The notes: generated by a model not told the origin, from the letters alone. A stretch of 64,000 nucleotides of DNA from Streptomyces wuyuanensis (GCF_900103455.1 NZ_FNHI01000020.1:62001-126000), one strand, 5' to 3'; counted from the stretch's first letter, positions 16,240-24,780 are shown. Made by a program: numbers and translations.

Positions 16240-17377
16240 GATTCTGCCTGCCCTGGGCCGCTGGTACGCCGAGGGCGAGCCGTTCGGGCTGGCCACGGTC
16301 GTGTCGGTGAGCCGCAGCGCGCCGCGCGGGCCCGGCGCTGCGATGGCCGTCGGCCCGGACGACGAGGTCGTGGGCAGCGTGTCCGGCGGTTGTGTGGAGG
16401 GCGCGGTCTTCGAGATGGCGCAGGAGGTCCTGGCCGATGGCGCGGCGCGGCTGCACACCTTCGGGTACAGCGACGAGGACGCGTTCGCGGTCGGTCTGAC
16501 CTGCGGCGGTGAGATCACGCTGCTGGTCCGGGCCGTCTCGCCCGGCACCGACGCGGTGTTCGGGGCGGTGGCCGAATCGGTCGCCGCGCACCGTCCGGTG
16601 ACGGTGGCGACCGTGACCGACGGCCCGGCGCCGCGCGGCGCCACGCTGGCGGTGTGGGCGGACGAGGTGGCCGGGACGCTCGGCTCCGAGGGGCTGGACG
16701 CGGCCGTCGTGGCCGACGCCCGCGGCGGGCTGGCACAGGGCTCGACCGGCATGCGGCACTACGGGCCGCGGGGGCAGCGGCGCGAGGACGACGTCTCGGT
16801 CTTCCTGCACTCGTTCGCGCCGCCGCCGAGGATGCTGGTGTTTGGGGCCATCGACTACGCGGCGGCCGTCGCCCGGATCGGCGACTTCCTCGGCTACCGG
16901 GTGACGGTGTGCGACGCGCGCCCGGTGTTCGCCACGCCCAAGCGGTTCCCGGAGGGCGTCGAGGTGGTCGTGGACTGGCCGCACCGCTACCTGGACCGCA
17001 CCGAGACCGACGCGCGCACGGTCGTCTGCGTACTGACGCACGATCCGAAGTTCGACGTGCCGCTGCTGGAGCAGGCGCTGCGCCGGCCGGCGGCGTACAT
17101 CGGCGCCATGGGCAGCCGCCGCACCCACGACGATCGGACGAAGCGGCTGCGCGAGGCCGGGCTGGGCGAGGAGCAACTGGCCCGGCTGCGCTCGCCGGTG
17201 GGTCTGGACCTGGGGGCCCGTACTCCCGAGGAGGTCGCCGTGTCCGTGGCGGCGGAGATCGTCGCGCTGCGCTGGGGCGGGAGCGGCGCGCCGCTGGCGG
17301 AGACGGCGGGGGCGATCCATCCGCCCGGTTCGGCTCCCGGTGACTCCGGGACGCGGGCGGGATCTGCCGGCGTGTGA
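16232..17377 (+). CDS. XdhC/CoxF-type molybdenum cofactor maturation protein
   Basis: The 381-residue product has the two-part XdhC architecture. An N-terminal XdhC/CoxI domain includes VVSVSRSAPRGPGAAM and the conserved SVSGGCVEGAVFE. A C-terminal Rossmann-type domain includes YRVTVCDARPVFAT, WPHRYL, CVLTHDPKFD and YIGAMGSRRTHDDR. Proteins of this family bind the molybdopterin cofactor and supply it, sulfurated, to xanthine dehydrogenase-family enzymes. One fused protein stands here where some operons have separate CoxF and CoxI. It overlaps the upstream gene by 8 bp. Confidence 0.93.
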   Translation: MREILPALGRWYAEGEPFGLATVVSVSRSAPRGPGAAMAVGPDDEVVGSVSGGCVEGAVFEMAQEVLADGAARLHTFGYSDEDAFAVGLTCGGEITLLVRAVSPGTDAVFGAVAESVAAHRPVTVATVTDGPAPRGATLAVWADEVAGTLGSEGLDAAVVADARGGLAQGSTGMRHYGPRGQRREDDVSVFLHSFAPPPRMLVFGAIDYAAAVARIGDFLGYRVTVCDARPVFATPKRFPEGVEVVVDWPHRYLDRTETDARTVVCVLTHDPKFDVPLLEQALRRPAAYIGAMGSRRTHDDRTKRLREAGLGEEQLARLRSPVGLDLGARTPEEVAVSVAAEIVALRWGGSGAPLAETAGAIHPPGSAPGDSGTRAGSAGV

Positions 17378-17395
17378 CGAGGAACGGAGCGGAGC

Positions 17396-18136
17396 ATGGA
17401 ACTGCGGCACGAGTTCACCGTCCCCGTACCGGTCGAGGAGGCCTGGCGGGCGCTCCTCGACATCGAGCGGGTGGCGCCCTGTCTGCCGGGTACGACCGTC
17501 CAGGAGTTCGACGGCGAGAAGGTCAACGGCACCGTGAAGGTCAAGGTGGGCCCGGTCACGCTGACGTACCGGGGCACCGCCGTCTTCGAGGAGAGGGATG
17601 AGGCGGCGCACCGGATGGTGCTGAGGGCGAGCGGCAAGGAGGTGCGGGGGCAGGGCACGGCGCGGGCGACCGTCACGGCCGGGCTCACGGCCTCCGGCGA
17701 GGGGACGGCCGTGTCCGTGCACACCGACTTCGCCGTGACGGGGCGGCCGGCTCAGATCGGGCGGGGCGTGATGGCCGAGGTGGGTGACAAGCTCGTGGGC
17801 AGGTTCGCCGACTGTCTGGCCGGGGAACTCGTCCGGACGCCCGGCGCGGAGGCCGGGACGGGTACGGCGGCCGGCGAGGGCAGGGCCGCGGGGGCCACTG
17901 CGGCGGCGGAGCCCGGCGGCCCGTCCGCGCCGCCCGGGGGTACCAGTGCCGAGGTGGAGCCCGGCGGCCCCGCGCCTGCGGCGCGGGCGGAGGCCGGACC
18001 GGCCGGGGCCGCCGCGCCCATCGATCTCGTACGGACCGCGGGCCTGCCGGTCGCCAGGCGGATCGTCCCGGCGGCACTGGCTGCCGGGGCGGCCGCCGCC
18101 GCGGTGGCCGTGATCGTCCGGCGCCGGCGACACTGA
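17396..18136 (+). CDS. CoxG-like SRPBCC protein with C-terminal membrane anchor
   Basis: Residues 1-~145 form an SRPBCC/CoxG lipid-binding-like fold (PVEEAWRALLDIERVAPCLPG and VKVGPVTLTYRG are typical). An Ala/Gly/Pro-rich linker follows, then a membrane helix at ~218-240 with an RRRRH tail. In Oligotropha, CoxG is needed to attach CO dehydrogenase to the membrane, and actinobacterial CoxG has been proposed to carry quinone between enzyme and membrane. The tail anchor visible here suits that role. It begins 18 nt after the XdhC gene and is the last gene of the operon. The next gene is convergent, with only 3 nt between stops. Confidence 0.9.
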   Translation: MELRHEFTVPVPVEEAWRALLDIERVAPCLPGTTVQEFDGEKVNGTVKVKVGPVTLTYRGTAVFEERDEAAHRMVLRASGKEVRGQGTARATVTAGLTASGEGTAVSVHTDFAVTGRPAQIGRGVMAEVGDKLVGRFADCLAGELVRTPGAEAGTGTAAGEGRAAGATAAAEPGGPSAPPGGTSAEVEPGGPAPAARAEAGPAGAAAPIDLVRTAGLPVARRIVPAALAAGAAAAAVAVIVRRRRH

Positions 18137-18139
18137 CCG

Positions 18140-19015
18140 TCAGTCCGCGCGGGTCGCGAGAAGGGCGAGGAGCAGCGGGATCCGGGGCGAGCCGTCGGGC
18201 AGCCGCCACCAGCCGCCCGCGGTACGGACCATCTCCGGCCAGCGGGGCCAGGGGAGTTCGTCGCTCTCGCGCATCACTGTGATCCCGAGGCCCGCCCCGG
18301 TGAGCGCGTTGACCACCTCGTCGATCCCGTGCATCCACTCGTAGCTCTCGGTCGTCCCGCGCACGGCCGGGCCGTCGGTGTACGTGTACGTCGAGTCCCG
18401 GCGGATCGCGCCGCGTCCGCCCAGGTAGTCGTGGCGCAGCAGCAGTTCGGAGCCCTCGCCGGGCGCGGGCTTGGGCCCGAGGGCGTTGAGCAGCGGGTGG
18501 AACTCGACGAGGTAGAGGCGGCCGCCGGGGCGCAGCAGCCCGGCGACCGTGGCGGCCCAGCGGTCGAGGTCCGGCAGGTAGCACAGTGCGCCCTTGCCGG
18601 TGTAGACGACGTCGAACCGCCGTTCGGTGCCGAGTGCTTCGGCCGCGTCGTAGACGTTGGCCCGGACGTAGTCGACCGCAAGGCCCGCCCCGGCGGCGAG
18701 CCCGCGGGCGGCTTCGATGGACGCCCCGGAGATGTCGAGCCCCGTCGTGCGGGCGCCGCGCCGGGCGAAGGCGAGCGTCTCGGTGCCGAGATGGCACTGC
18801 AGGTGGAGCACGTCGCGGCCGGTCAGGTCGCCGAGGTCCTGCCATTCGAAGTCGCCGAACCAGCGGTCGGGGTCGGCCCGGCCGTCCTCGCCGAGCCCGT
18901 AGAACGCGCTGGCCAGGTGCACGGGGGTGCGTGCGTCCCAGTTGGCCTCATTGGTCCGCATCATCTGCCGAAGGGAGGGGGCGAGTGGCGCTTCGTGCTC
19001 GGCTGCTTCGGTCAT
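18140..19015 (-). CDS. Class I SAM-dependent methyltransferase
   Basis: A 291-residue protein whose SAM-binding motif I reads VLHLQCHLGTETL (typical for a subgroup with LQCHxGxDTL), followed by GLDISGASIEAARGLA and the motif IV-like DVVYTGKGALCYL. A conserved C-terminal tail (ESYEWMHGIDEVVNAL, WPEMVR) matches small-molecule methyltransferases of actinomycetes. The substrate cannot be read. GGATGG lies 5 nt before the chosen ATG, and an ATG three codons earlier is also possible. It diverges from the XRE-cupin regulator across a region holding a perfect inverted repeat, so it is the likeliest target of that regulator. Confidence 0.85.
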   Translation of the reverse strand: MTEAAEHEAPLAPSLRQMMRTNEANWDARTPVHLASAFYGLGEDGRADPDRWFGDFEWQDLGDLTGRDVLHLQCHLGTETLAFARRGARTTGLDISGASIEAARGLAAGAGLAVDYVRANVYDAAEALGTERRFDVVYTGKGALCYLPDLDRWAATVAGLLRPGGRLYLVEFHPLLNALGPKPAPGEGSELLLRHDYLGGRGAIRRDSTYTYTDGPAVRGTTESYEWMHGIDEVVNALTGAGLGITVMRESDELPWPRWPEMVRTAGGWWRLPDGSPRIPLLLALLATRAD

Positions 19016-19085
19016 GGGGACCATCCAACCGTGCGCGGGCACGTGGGCGGGCCGGGCCGGGCGGCCTTTTCCGGACAGTCTCCAC

Positions 19086-19117
19086 TTGACAAAGCCATTT
19101 GCCGTGCCGGCAAATGG
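19086..19117 (+). promoter_or_regulatory. Promoter and 9-bp inverted-repeat operator of the XRE-cupin gene
   Basis: TTGACA (19086-19091) is a consensus -35. CCATTTGCC (19095-19103) and GGCAAATGG (19109-19117) form a perfect inverted repeat with a 5-nt centre. A -10 would have to lie at about 19109-19115, inside the right arm, so a bound repressor would block RNA polymerase. Transcription would then start at or next to the ATG at 19122, and no ribosome binding site precedes that ATG, which suggests a leaderless transcript. Confidence 0.65.
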
Positions 19118-19121
19118 ATCC

Positions 19122-19715
19122 ATGGCGGAGAACGATTTCGACGGGGTGCTCACGGCCGTGGGGCCGAGGCTGCGGGCCCTTCGGCAGTCGCGCGGCAGCA
19201 CGCTGGCCCAGATCGCCGAGACGACGGGGATCTCCCTGAGCACGCTGTCCCGGCTGGAGTCCGGCGGGCGCAAGCCCACGCTCGAACTGCTCCTGCCGCT
19301 GGCCCGGGCGTACGGAGTGCCGCTGGACGAGCTGGTCGGCGCGCCCGCCGTGGGTGACGCCCGGATCCGGCAGCGCCCCTTCACCCGGAACGGGCAGACG
19401 TACGTGCCGCTCACCCGCTACCTCGGGGGCCTGCACGCCTACAAGCACATCGTGCCTCCCCGCACGAAGGACAAGGGCGTGCGTCCCGAGCAGAAGGTGC
19501 ACGAGGGCTACGAATGGCTCTACGTCCTCACCGGGCGGCTGTGGGTGGCGCTCGGCGAGCACGATCTGGTCCTCGGCGCGGGCGAGGCCGCGGAGTTCGA
19601 CACCCGCACCCCCCACGGCTTCGCCAACGCCGGGGACCGGCCCGTGGAGTTCCTGTCCCTGTTCGGGCCGCAGGGCGAGCGGATGCACGTACGGGCGCGC
19701 CCGGTCTCGGACTGA
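19122..19715 (+). CDS. XRE-family regulator with C-terminal cupin domain
   Basis: A 197-residue protein. An N-terminal helix-turn-helix (~12-66; LAQIAETTGISLSTLSRLES) is joined to a cupin domain (~105-190; HEGYEWLYVLTGRLWVALGE, AEFDTRTPHGFAN). Such regulators bind a small effector or metal in the cupin and usually repress their own gene and a neighbour. The histidines and acidic residues expected for metal binding (HEGYE, THGF-like PHGF) are present. The operator at 19095-19117 sits directly before its start. Targets probably include the divergent methyltransferase. Confidence 0.9.
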   Translation: MAENDFDGVLTAVGPRLRALRQSRGSTLAQIAETTGISLSTLSRLESGGRKPTLELLLPLARAYGVPLDELVGAPAVGDARIRQRPFTRNGQTYVPLTRYLGGLHAYKHIVPPRTKDKGVRPEQKVHEGYEWLYVLTGRLWVALGEHDLVLGAGEAAEFDTRTPHGFANAGDRPVEFLSLFGPQGERMHVRARPVSD

Positions 19716-19751
19716 CCGCCCGGGGCCGGGAGCCGCCACGCGGATCGGGCG

Positions 19752-20546
19752 TCAGGGCAGGATCGAGTCCACGTATCCGCCGTCGACCCTGACCGCCCCT
19801 CCGGTCGTCGCCGAGGCGTAATCCGAGCCGAGGTAGACGACCAGGTTGGCGATCTCCGACGGTTCGATCAGCCGGCCCAGCAACGACTGGGGGCGGTGCA
19901 GGCGCATGAACTCGCGCTGCGCCTCCTCCCAGGGGAGGTCCCGGCCGACCAGGTCGTACACGAACTCCTCGACGCCCGGGGTGTGGGTGGGGCCGGCGAT
20001 GACCGAGTTGACGGTCACACCGCTGCCGGCCGCCTCCTTGGCGAAACCGCGGGAGACCGCCAGCAGCGCGGTCTTCGACGTCCCGTAGTGGATCATCTCG
20101 GCGGGGATGACGATGGCGGAGTCGCTGGCGATGTTCTGGATCCGGCCCCAGCCCCGGTCCTTCATGCCCGGCAGATAGGCGCGGATGAGCCGCACGGCGC
20201 TGAGCACATTGACGTCGAAGTACGTGCGCCACTGCTCGTCGGTGATCTCCAGCGGGTCGGCGGGGCCGAAGATCCCGAGATTGTTGACGAGGACGTCCGC
20301 GTCGGGCACCTCGGCCCGCAGCCGTGCGGCGCCCTCCTCGGTGGTGAGGTCGCAGGCCACGGACGTCACCCGCGCGTCCGGTACCCGGTCCAGCAGTTGC
20401 TCCCGCGCCTCGCGCAGCCGCTCCTCGCCGCGGCCCGTGAGGACGGTCGCGGCGCCGGCTCCGGCGAGGCCGACGGCGATGGCGAGTCCGATGCCCTGTG
20501 AGGAACCCGTGACGATGGCGGTCCTGCCGCTCAGATCCACATGCAC
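19752..20546 (-). CDS. Short-chain dehydrogenase/reductase
   Basis: The 264-residue protein starts at a GTG (20546), with a second GTG two codons on; no in-frame ATG is available. It has the classical SDR features: TGSSQGIG nucleotide loop (~13-20), NNLGIFG, active-site Ser in IQNIASDSA, the catalytic YGTSK pair, and the C-terminal SATTGGAVRVDGG. It oxidises or reduces a hydroxyl/keto group with NAD(P). An insertion (PGVEEFVYDLVGRDLPWEEA) around the substrate loop is typical of a large SDR subgroup without a fixed substrate. It is convergent with the XRE gene and follows the terminator of the sugar operon. Confidence 0.88.
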   Translation of the reverse strand: MHVDLSGRTAIVTGSSQGIGLAIAVGLAGAGAATVLTGRGEERLREAREQLLDRVPDARVTSVACDLTTEEGAARLRAEVPDADVLVNNLGIFGPADPLEITDEQWRTYFDVNVLSAVRLIRAYLPGMKDRGWGRIQNIASDSAIVIPAEMIHYGTSKTALLAVSRGFAKEAAGSGVTVNSVIAGPTHTPGVEEFVYDLVGRDLPWEEAQREFMRLHRPQSLLGRLIEPSEIANLVVYLGSDYASATTGGAVRVDGGYVDSILP

Positions 20547-20636
20547 CCGCCCCACGCTGCCACGGAACTCCGCGCGAACCGGCGGCGCCACGCAGAACCG
20601 GCACCCCGGGCGCGGAACGTCCACGCGGTGACCTGG

Positions 20637-20675
20637 GGGTGGCTTCCGGTCCGGGGGACGCACCGGAAGCCACCC
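20637..20675 (-). terminator. Terminator of the leftward carbohydrate operon
   Basis: GGGTGGCTTCCGGT (20637-20650) and ACCGGAAGCCACCC (20662-20675) form a perfect 14-bp stem with an 11-nt loop, 11 nt past the stop codon at 20687. It is among the strongest hairpins in the window and marks the end of the 25827-20687 transcript. Confidence 0.8.
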
Positions 20676-20686
20676 GGGGCGGATCG

Positions 20687-22624
20687 TCAGGTCTCCGCCC
20701 GTGCTCCCACCGCGGTGAGCAGCGCGAGGGGGGTCGCGGCCGCCCACGCCTGGGGGGAGCAGGAATGGGGGTAGGGGACGGGCCCTTCGCCGGGGACGCG
20801 GGAGTAGCCGGCGATGACCTCGGGAAGCCGGTGGTCGTGGTGCGCGGCGGCACCGGCGAGCGCCCGGGCGAGTACGGCTGCCTCGCCGTGCAGCCCGTAG
20901 CGGGCGAGGCCCAGGGCGATGACCGCGTTGTCGTGGGGCCAGATGCTGCCCCGGTGGTAGGACAGCGGGTGGTACGGGGCCTGTCCCGCCGCGAGGGTCC
21001 GGATGCCCCAGCCGGAGAAGAAGTCGTCCTCCATCAGGCGCCGTCCTGTGGCGCGGCCCCGCTCGGTGTCGAGGATCCCCGACCAGAGCAGATGGCCCGC
21101 GTCGGAGGCCAGCGCGTCCACCCGGCGACCCGCCCCGTCCAGGGCGAGGGCCGGGAACGCCCGGTCGGCCATCCAGAAGTCGGCGCCGAAGCGGGCGCGC
21201 AGGTCCCCGGCCGCCGACTCCAGTTCGGCCGCCCAGTCGGGGTCGTGCCAGGCGTCGCGGGCCAGGGCGGCGGTGCGCAGCAGTGCGTCGTAGGCGTAGC
21301 CCTGGGCCTCGGCGACGGCGATGTCGCCGGTGGCCTGCGTCCCGTCGGTGAAGCAGACGGCGCCTTCGGAGTCCTTCCAGTTCTGGTTGAGGAGTCCGTG
21401 GCCGTCGGCGCGGTAGGTGAGGTATCCGCGCTCCTTCAGCCCGCCGTGGTCGAACATCCAGGTGACGGCGGCGCGGGCCTGGCGTTCCAGTCGCCGGGCG
21501 AGCGCGAGGTCACCGGTCCGCTCGGCGTGGGCGTGCAGCAGGACCAGGAAGAGGGGCGTGCTGTCGACGGAGCCGTAGTAGCGGCCGTAGGGGACCTGGC
21601 GGAAGTGGGCCAGTTCGCCGTGCCGGATCTCGTGGACGATCTTGCCGGGTTCGGCGATGCGGGCCGGGTCGTGCTCCGCGGCCTGGGTGGCCGCGAGCGC
21701 CGGCAGCGTCGCCTCGGCCAGGCCGGGGCGGTACGGCAGCGCGAAGTACGAGGTGAGCAGCGAGTCCCTGCCGAACAGGGTGAGGAACCAGGGCACACCG
21801 GCCGCCGGGACGTGGACGGTCCCGCCGTCAGGGCCGGCGGCGGGGACGCGCAGTCCGGCGAGGTCGTCCAGCCCCTGCCGGCAGGCGCGGCCCAGTTCCT
21901 CGTGCCCCGACGGGACCGCCGGCGCCCCTTCGGTGAACGCCTCGTGCTCCCGCCGCGCCTGCTCCTCGGCCTCCGCGACGGTGGCCGGCGGCGCGGGTGC
22001 GGCGGGGGCGCCGTGCGGGACGGCCGTGGCGTGGACGGTGATCTCGGCGCTGCCGTGGGCGGGCAGCTCTACGGTCCACTCCAGGGCGACGCGCTCCCCG
22101 GCGGCTTCCGCGCGAGGCGCCGGGGAGGCGGTCACGGTGGTGCTCGCGTGCCAGTCGCCGCGCCTGTAGTGGAATGCGGCTCCGCCGGGGAGCAGATCGA
22201 GGGTGCGTATGGCGCCGGCCTTGTCGTACTGCCGGTCGTCGCCGCGGAGTTCGAACTGGTCGGCGAAGTCGGCGGCGGCTTCCAGCCGGACGGTGACGGA
22301 GGTGTCCCGGCCGGTGTTAGCGGTGATGCGCAGATGCTCGACGAGCCGGCCGTGGCGCAGGGCCTGCCGGCGGAAGAGCGTCCAGTCGGAGGGCTCGTCA
22401 CGGCTGCCGACCGCGGTGAGCACGGCGGCGCCGCCGCCCGGTCCGCGGGCCGGCACCAGGACCGTCGGGGTCCGCCCGTCGACGGTGAGGATCCAGGTGC
22501 TCAGATGGCGGGTGTCCCTGGTGAACAGCCCGTCGGGGGACGCGCCGCGGGTGCCGGCGATGTCGCCGCCGGGCCCGGTCGCCGCGAAGGCACCGGCGTG
22601 CAGGAGGAGTCGGCGCGGGCTCAT
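20687..22624 (-). CDS. Glycogen-debranching-type amylo-alpha-glucosidase-like enzyme
   Basis: A 645-residue protein with an N-terminal beta-rich 'GDE_N_bis' domain (~10-200; SPDGLFTRDTRHLSTW is characteristic). A C-terminal alpha/alpha six-barrel (~280-630) resembles amylo-alpha-1,6-glucosidases (VPWFLTLFGRDSLLTSYF, QNWKDSEGAV, HPLSYHRGSIWPHDNAVIA). Acidic residues in FGRDS and NWKDSEGA are candidates for catalysis. The family acts on alpha-linked oligosaccharides, but most members are uncharacterised. There is no signal peptide, so it works on sugar already imported. Its ATG overlaps the stop of the next upstream gene, giving translational coupling. Confidence 0.85.
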   Translation of the reverse strand: MSPRRLLLHAGAFAATGPGGDIAGTRGASPDGLFTRDTRHLSTWILTVDGRTPTVLVPARGPGGGAAVLTAVGSRDEPSDWTLFRRQALRHGRLVEHLRITANTGRDTSVTVRLEAAADFADQFELRGDDRQYDKAGAIRTLDLLPGGAAFHYRRGDWHASTTVTASPAPRAEAAGERVALEWTVELPAHGSAEITVHATAVPHGAPAAPAPPATVAEAEEQARREHEAFTEGAPAVPSGHEELGRACRQGLDDLAGLRVPAAGPDGGTVHVPAAGVPWFLTLFGRDSLLTSYFALPYRPGLAEATLPALAATQAAEHDPARIAEPGKIVHEIRHGELAHFRQVPYGRYYGSVDSTPLFLVLLHAHAERTGDLALARRLERQARAAVTWMFDHGGLKERGYLTYRADGHGLLNQNWKDSEGAVCFTDGTQATGDIAVAEAQGYAYDALLRTAALARDAWHDPDWAAELESAAGDLRARFGADFWMADRAFPALALDGAGRRVDALASDAGHLLWSGILDTERGRATGRRLMEDDFFSGWGIRTLAAGQAPYHPLSYHRGSIWPHDNAVIALGLARYGLHGEAAVLARALAGAAAHHDHRLPEVIAGYSRVPGEGPVPYPHSCSPQAWAAATPLALLTAVGARAET

Positions 22625-23973
22625 CGGCCGTCCTCCTCGGCGGTGCCGGCGAGCAGGTCGAGGGCGACCGCCGCGGTCCAGCTGAAGCGGTTCGCGCCGT
22701 GGCCCTCGCCGGTGTACGGGTCGACGTACTCGGCGAAGCGGGAGCCGCCGGCGGCGTCCAGGACGGCCCGCCGGAGCGCGTCGGCCTCGGACGCGGCACC
22801 GTGCAGGCGCAGTCCGCGCTCCAGAAGCCAGTTGATGTTGAACCAGGCCGGGCCGCGCCAGTAGCGGGCCGGGTCGAATGCGGGGCCCCGCAGGTCGTAG
22901 CTCGCGACGAGCCGGGTTCCCGTCCCGAGGCCGAAGTGCTCACCGGTGACCGTGCCCAGCAGGGCGTCCACCACGTGGCCGGGCAGCGACGGCACGACGA
23001 GGGGCAGCAGCCCGGTGACGCTCCTGTCCTCGATCACGGAGTCGCCCCGTACGTCCCGGCAGAGGAACATGCCGGCCTTCGGCTGCCACAGGTGGCGTAC
23101 GAGCGCGTCGGTGAGCGCCTCGGCGCGCTCCCGGTGCGGGCGCGGATCGCGGCCCACCTGCTCGGCGATCCCGGCGAGTGCGTGCTCGGAGGCGATGAGC
23201 AGGGCGTTGAAGCCGGGGTCCTCGACGGCGAACGGGTGCGGGGTGCCCGCGTCGCGGTAGCCGTGGTCGCGGTAGTCGGCGGCCAGCCGTACGTACCGTC
23301 CGTAGTCCAGGTCGGTGGGCCGGGCGGCCGCGTCGCCGTGGGTCAGGTCCACCCGCCGGAACGACTCGGGCGGCGCCGGGGTGATCCGGCGCAGCGGACC
23401 GTCCCAGCACGGGCTGTTGTCCATGCCCGGCTCCCAGGGGTGCACGACGGAGGCGAGCCCGTGGCCGGTGAAGTCGCGGTCGCGAAGCAGGTAGTCGTGC
23501 CAGGCCGCCAGGCGCGGGTACAACCGCTCGAGGAAGCCGCGGCGGCGCGAGGTGGCCGGATCGCGTTCGTGCACGAGCGCGGCGGCGAGCGCGTGGACCG
23601 GGGGCTGGACGATTCCGGAGGTCTCGGTACCCGCCGGGGCGCCCGCTGCGCGGCCGGCCGTGCTGGACCGCCAGAAGTCGGGGCTGGGGAAGTACGCGTC
23701 GAGCGGCACCCGGGGGCTGAACACGATGTGGGGGATGCGCCCGTCGGCCCACTGGGCGCCGACGAGGGATTCCAGCTCGCGCTGCGCGCGCCGGGGCGAG
23801 AGGTGCCGGAGCCCGATGGCGATGAACGCCGAGTCCCAGCTCCACTGGTGCGGATAGAGCGTGTGCGAGGGCACGGTCGAGGTGCCCGTCCAGTTGGTGA
23901 GCAGGACGCGGGCGGCGTCGCGCCGCAGTCGTTCCCGGGCGCGGGCCGGGCGGTCGGTGAGGGTCGTCGTCAT
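22621..23973 (-). CDS. GH63/MGH1-like glycoside hydrolase (glucosylglycerate hydrolase-like)
   Basis: A 450-residue cytoplasmic enzyme with an alpha/alpha barrel. Blocks such as LYPHQWSWDSAFIAIGL, GRIPHIVF, ETSGIVQPPVHA, EPGMDNSPCWDG, YWRGPAWFNINWLLERG and a terminal FSWTAAVALDLLAG match the arrangement I recall for mycobacterial glucosylglycerate hydrolase and bacterial mannosylglycerate hydrolase (GH63). The substrate may therefore be a small alpha-glucoside or alpha-mannoside. The conserved Asp and Glu residues of these blocks appear intact. It overlaps both neighbours by 4 bp, so it belongs to the same operon. The exact specificity is inference. Confidence 0.83.
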   Translation of the reverse strand: MTTTLTDRPARARERLRRDAARVLLTNWTGTSTVPSHTLYPHQWSWDSAFIAIGLRHLSPRRAQRELESLVGAQWADGRIPHIVFSPRVPLDAYFPSPDFWRSSTAGRAAGAPAGTETSGIVQPPVHALAAALVHERDPATSRRRGFLERLYPRLAAWHDYLLRDRDFTGHGLASVVHPWEPGMDNSPCWDGPLRRITPAPPESFRRVDLTHGDAAARPTDLDYGRYVRLAADYRDHGYRDAGTPHPFAVEDPGFNALLIASEHALAGIAEQVGRDPRPHRERAEALTDALVRHLWQPKAGMFLCRDVRGDSVIEDRSVTGLLPLVVPSLPGHVVDALLGTVTGEHFGLGTGTRLVASYDLRGPAFDPARYWRGPAWFNINWLLERGLRLHGAASEADALRRAVLDAAGGSRFAEYVDPYTGEGHGANRFSWTAAVALDLLAGTAEEDGR

Positions 23974-24770
23974 GCGCCGGACCTGCGCAGGAAGCCGGGG
24001 ATGGAGCGGACGGCACCGACCGGGTCGCCGGTGAGGCGGCACTCGGCGGCGAGGTAGCCGTCGTAGCCGATGGTGTGGAGCGCGGCCAGCCAGGCGGGCC
24101 AGTCGAGGTGACCGGCGCCGGGCTGGAACCGGTTGGAGTCGCTGACCTGGGCGTGCCCGATGTAGGGGGCCGCTTCGAGGATGGCGGCCGCGGGGTCGGC
24201 CTCCTCGATGTTCATGTGGTAGCTGTCGATGCCGATGCGCACCGAGTCCAGGCCGACCGCGCGGATGAGGTCGACGGCCTGCTCGAGCCGGTTGACCATG
24301 TGGTCCTCGTACCGGTTGAGGGGTTCGAGGTAGAGGTGGACGCCTTCCTTGCGGGCGTGCTCGCCGAGTTCGGTGAGCCCTTCGAGGAGGACGGCGCGCT
24401 CCTCCTCCTCACCGCGCGGCGGCTCGAAGGGGGGCAGCCGGCGGGAGAACATCCCGTAGGAGGCGGGGGTCTGGGCGCCGCGGCCGCCGATCTCGGCGAT
24501 CACGGACAGCTGGGACTTCATCTGCTCGACGGCGTCCCGGCGCAGGTCGGCGTCGAACGCGCCGAAGAAGTGGAGCATGTCGACGCAGACGGTCGGCATG
24601 ACCACGCCGTCCTTGAGGGCGGCGCGCAGTTCGGGGAGCCGTCCCCGGAAGTGGTGGTCTCCCTTGGCGCGCAGTTCGATGGCGTCGAAGCCGGCGTTCT
24701 GCGCGAACTCCCACTTCTCCTGGAGGGTGTCCCCGGGCAGCAGTTGCTCCTGGCAGGCGGTCTTGAGCAT
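23970..24770 (-). CDS. Sugar isomerase/epimerase-type TIM-barrel protein
   Basis: A 266-residue AP-endonuclease-2/xylose-isomerase-like TIM barrel. The four metal-ligand positions of the family are visible: Glu in LYLEPLNRYEDH, Asp in GIDSYHMNIEE, His in GHAQVSDSNR and Glu in LAAECRL. Such enzymes interconvert keto-sugars, epimerise them, or act as inosose dehydratases or 3-keto-glycoside-modifying enzymes. With an MDR dehydrogenase directly upstream and a Gfo/Idh oxidoreductase in the facing operon, a route in which a sugar is oxidised, isomerised and reduced is plausible. It starts 10 nt past the MDR stop. Confidence 0.88.
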   Translation of the reverse strand: MLKTACQEQLLPGDTLQEKWEFAQNAGFDAIELRAKGDHHFRGRLPELRAALKDGVVMPTVCVDMLHFFGAFDADLRRDAVEQMKSQLSVIAEIGGRGAQTPASYGMFSRRLPPFEPPRGEEEERAVLLEGLTELGEHARKEGVHLYLEPLNRYEDHMVNRLEQAVDLIRAVGLDSVRIGIDSYHMNIEEADPAAAILEAAPYIGHAQVSDSNRFQPGAGHLDWPAWLAALHTIGYDGYLAAECRLTGDPVGAVRSIPGFLRRSGA

Positions 24771-24780
24771 CAGGGGCCTT

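Noticed and set aside
14401..16752. A 783-codon leftward open frame across the MoxR/VWA genes
   Set aside because: Ser/Arg/Ala-rich shadow with no recognisable domain, opposite well-supported genes.
22699..24057. Open frame on the + strand opposite the GH63-type gene
   Set aside because: Val/Gly/Arg-rich mirror of the supported leftward gene without motifs.
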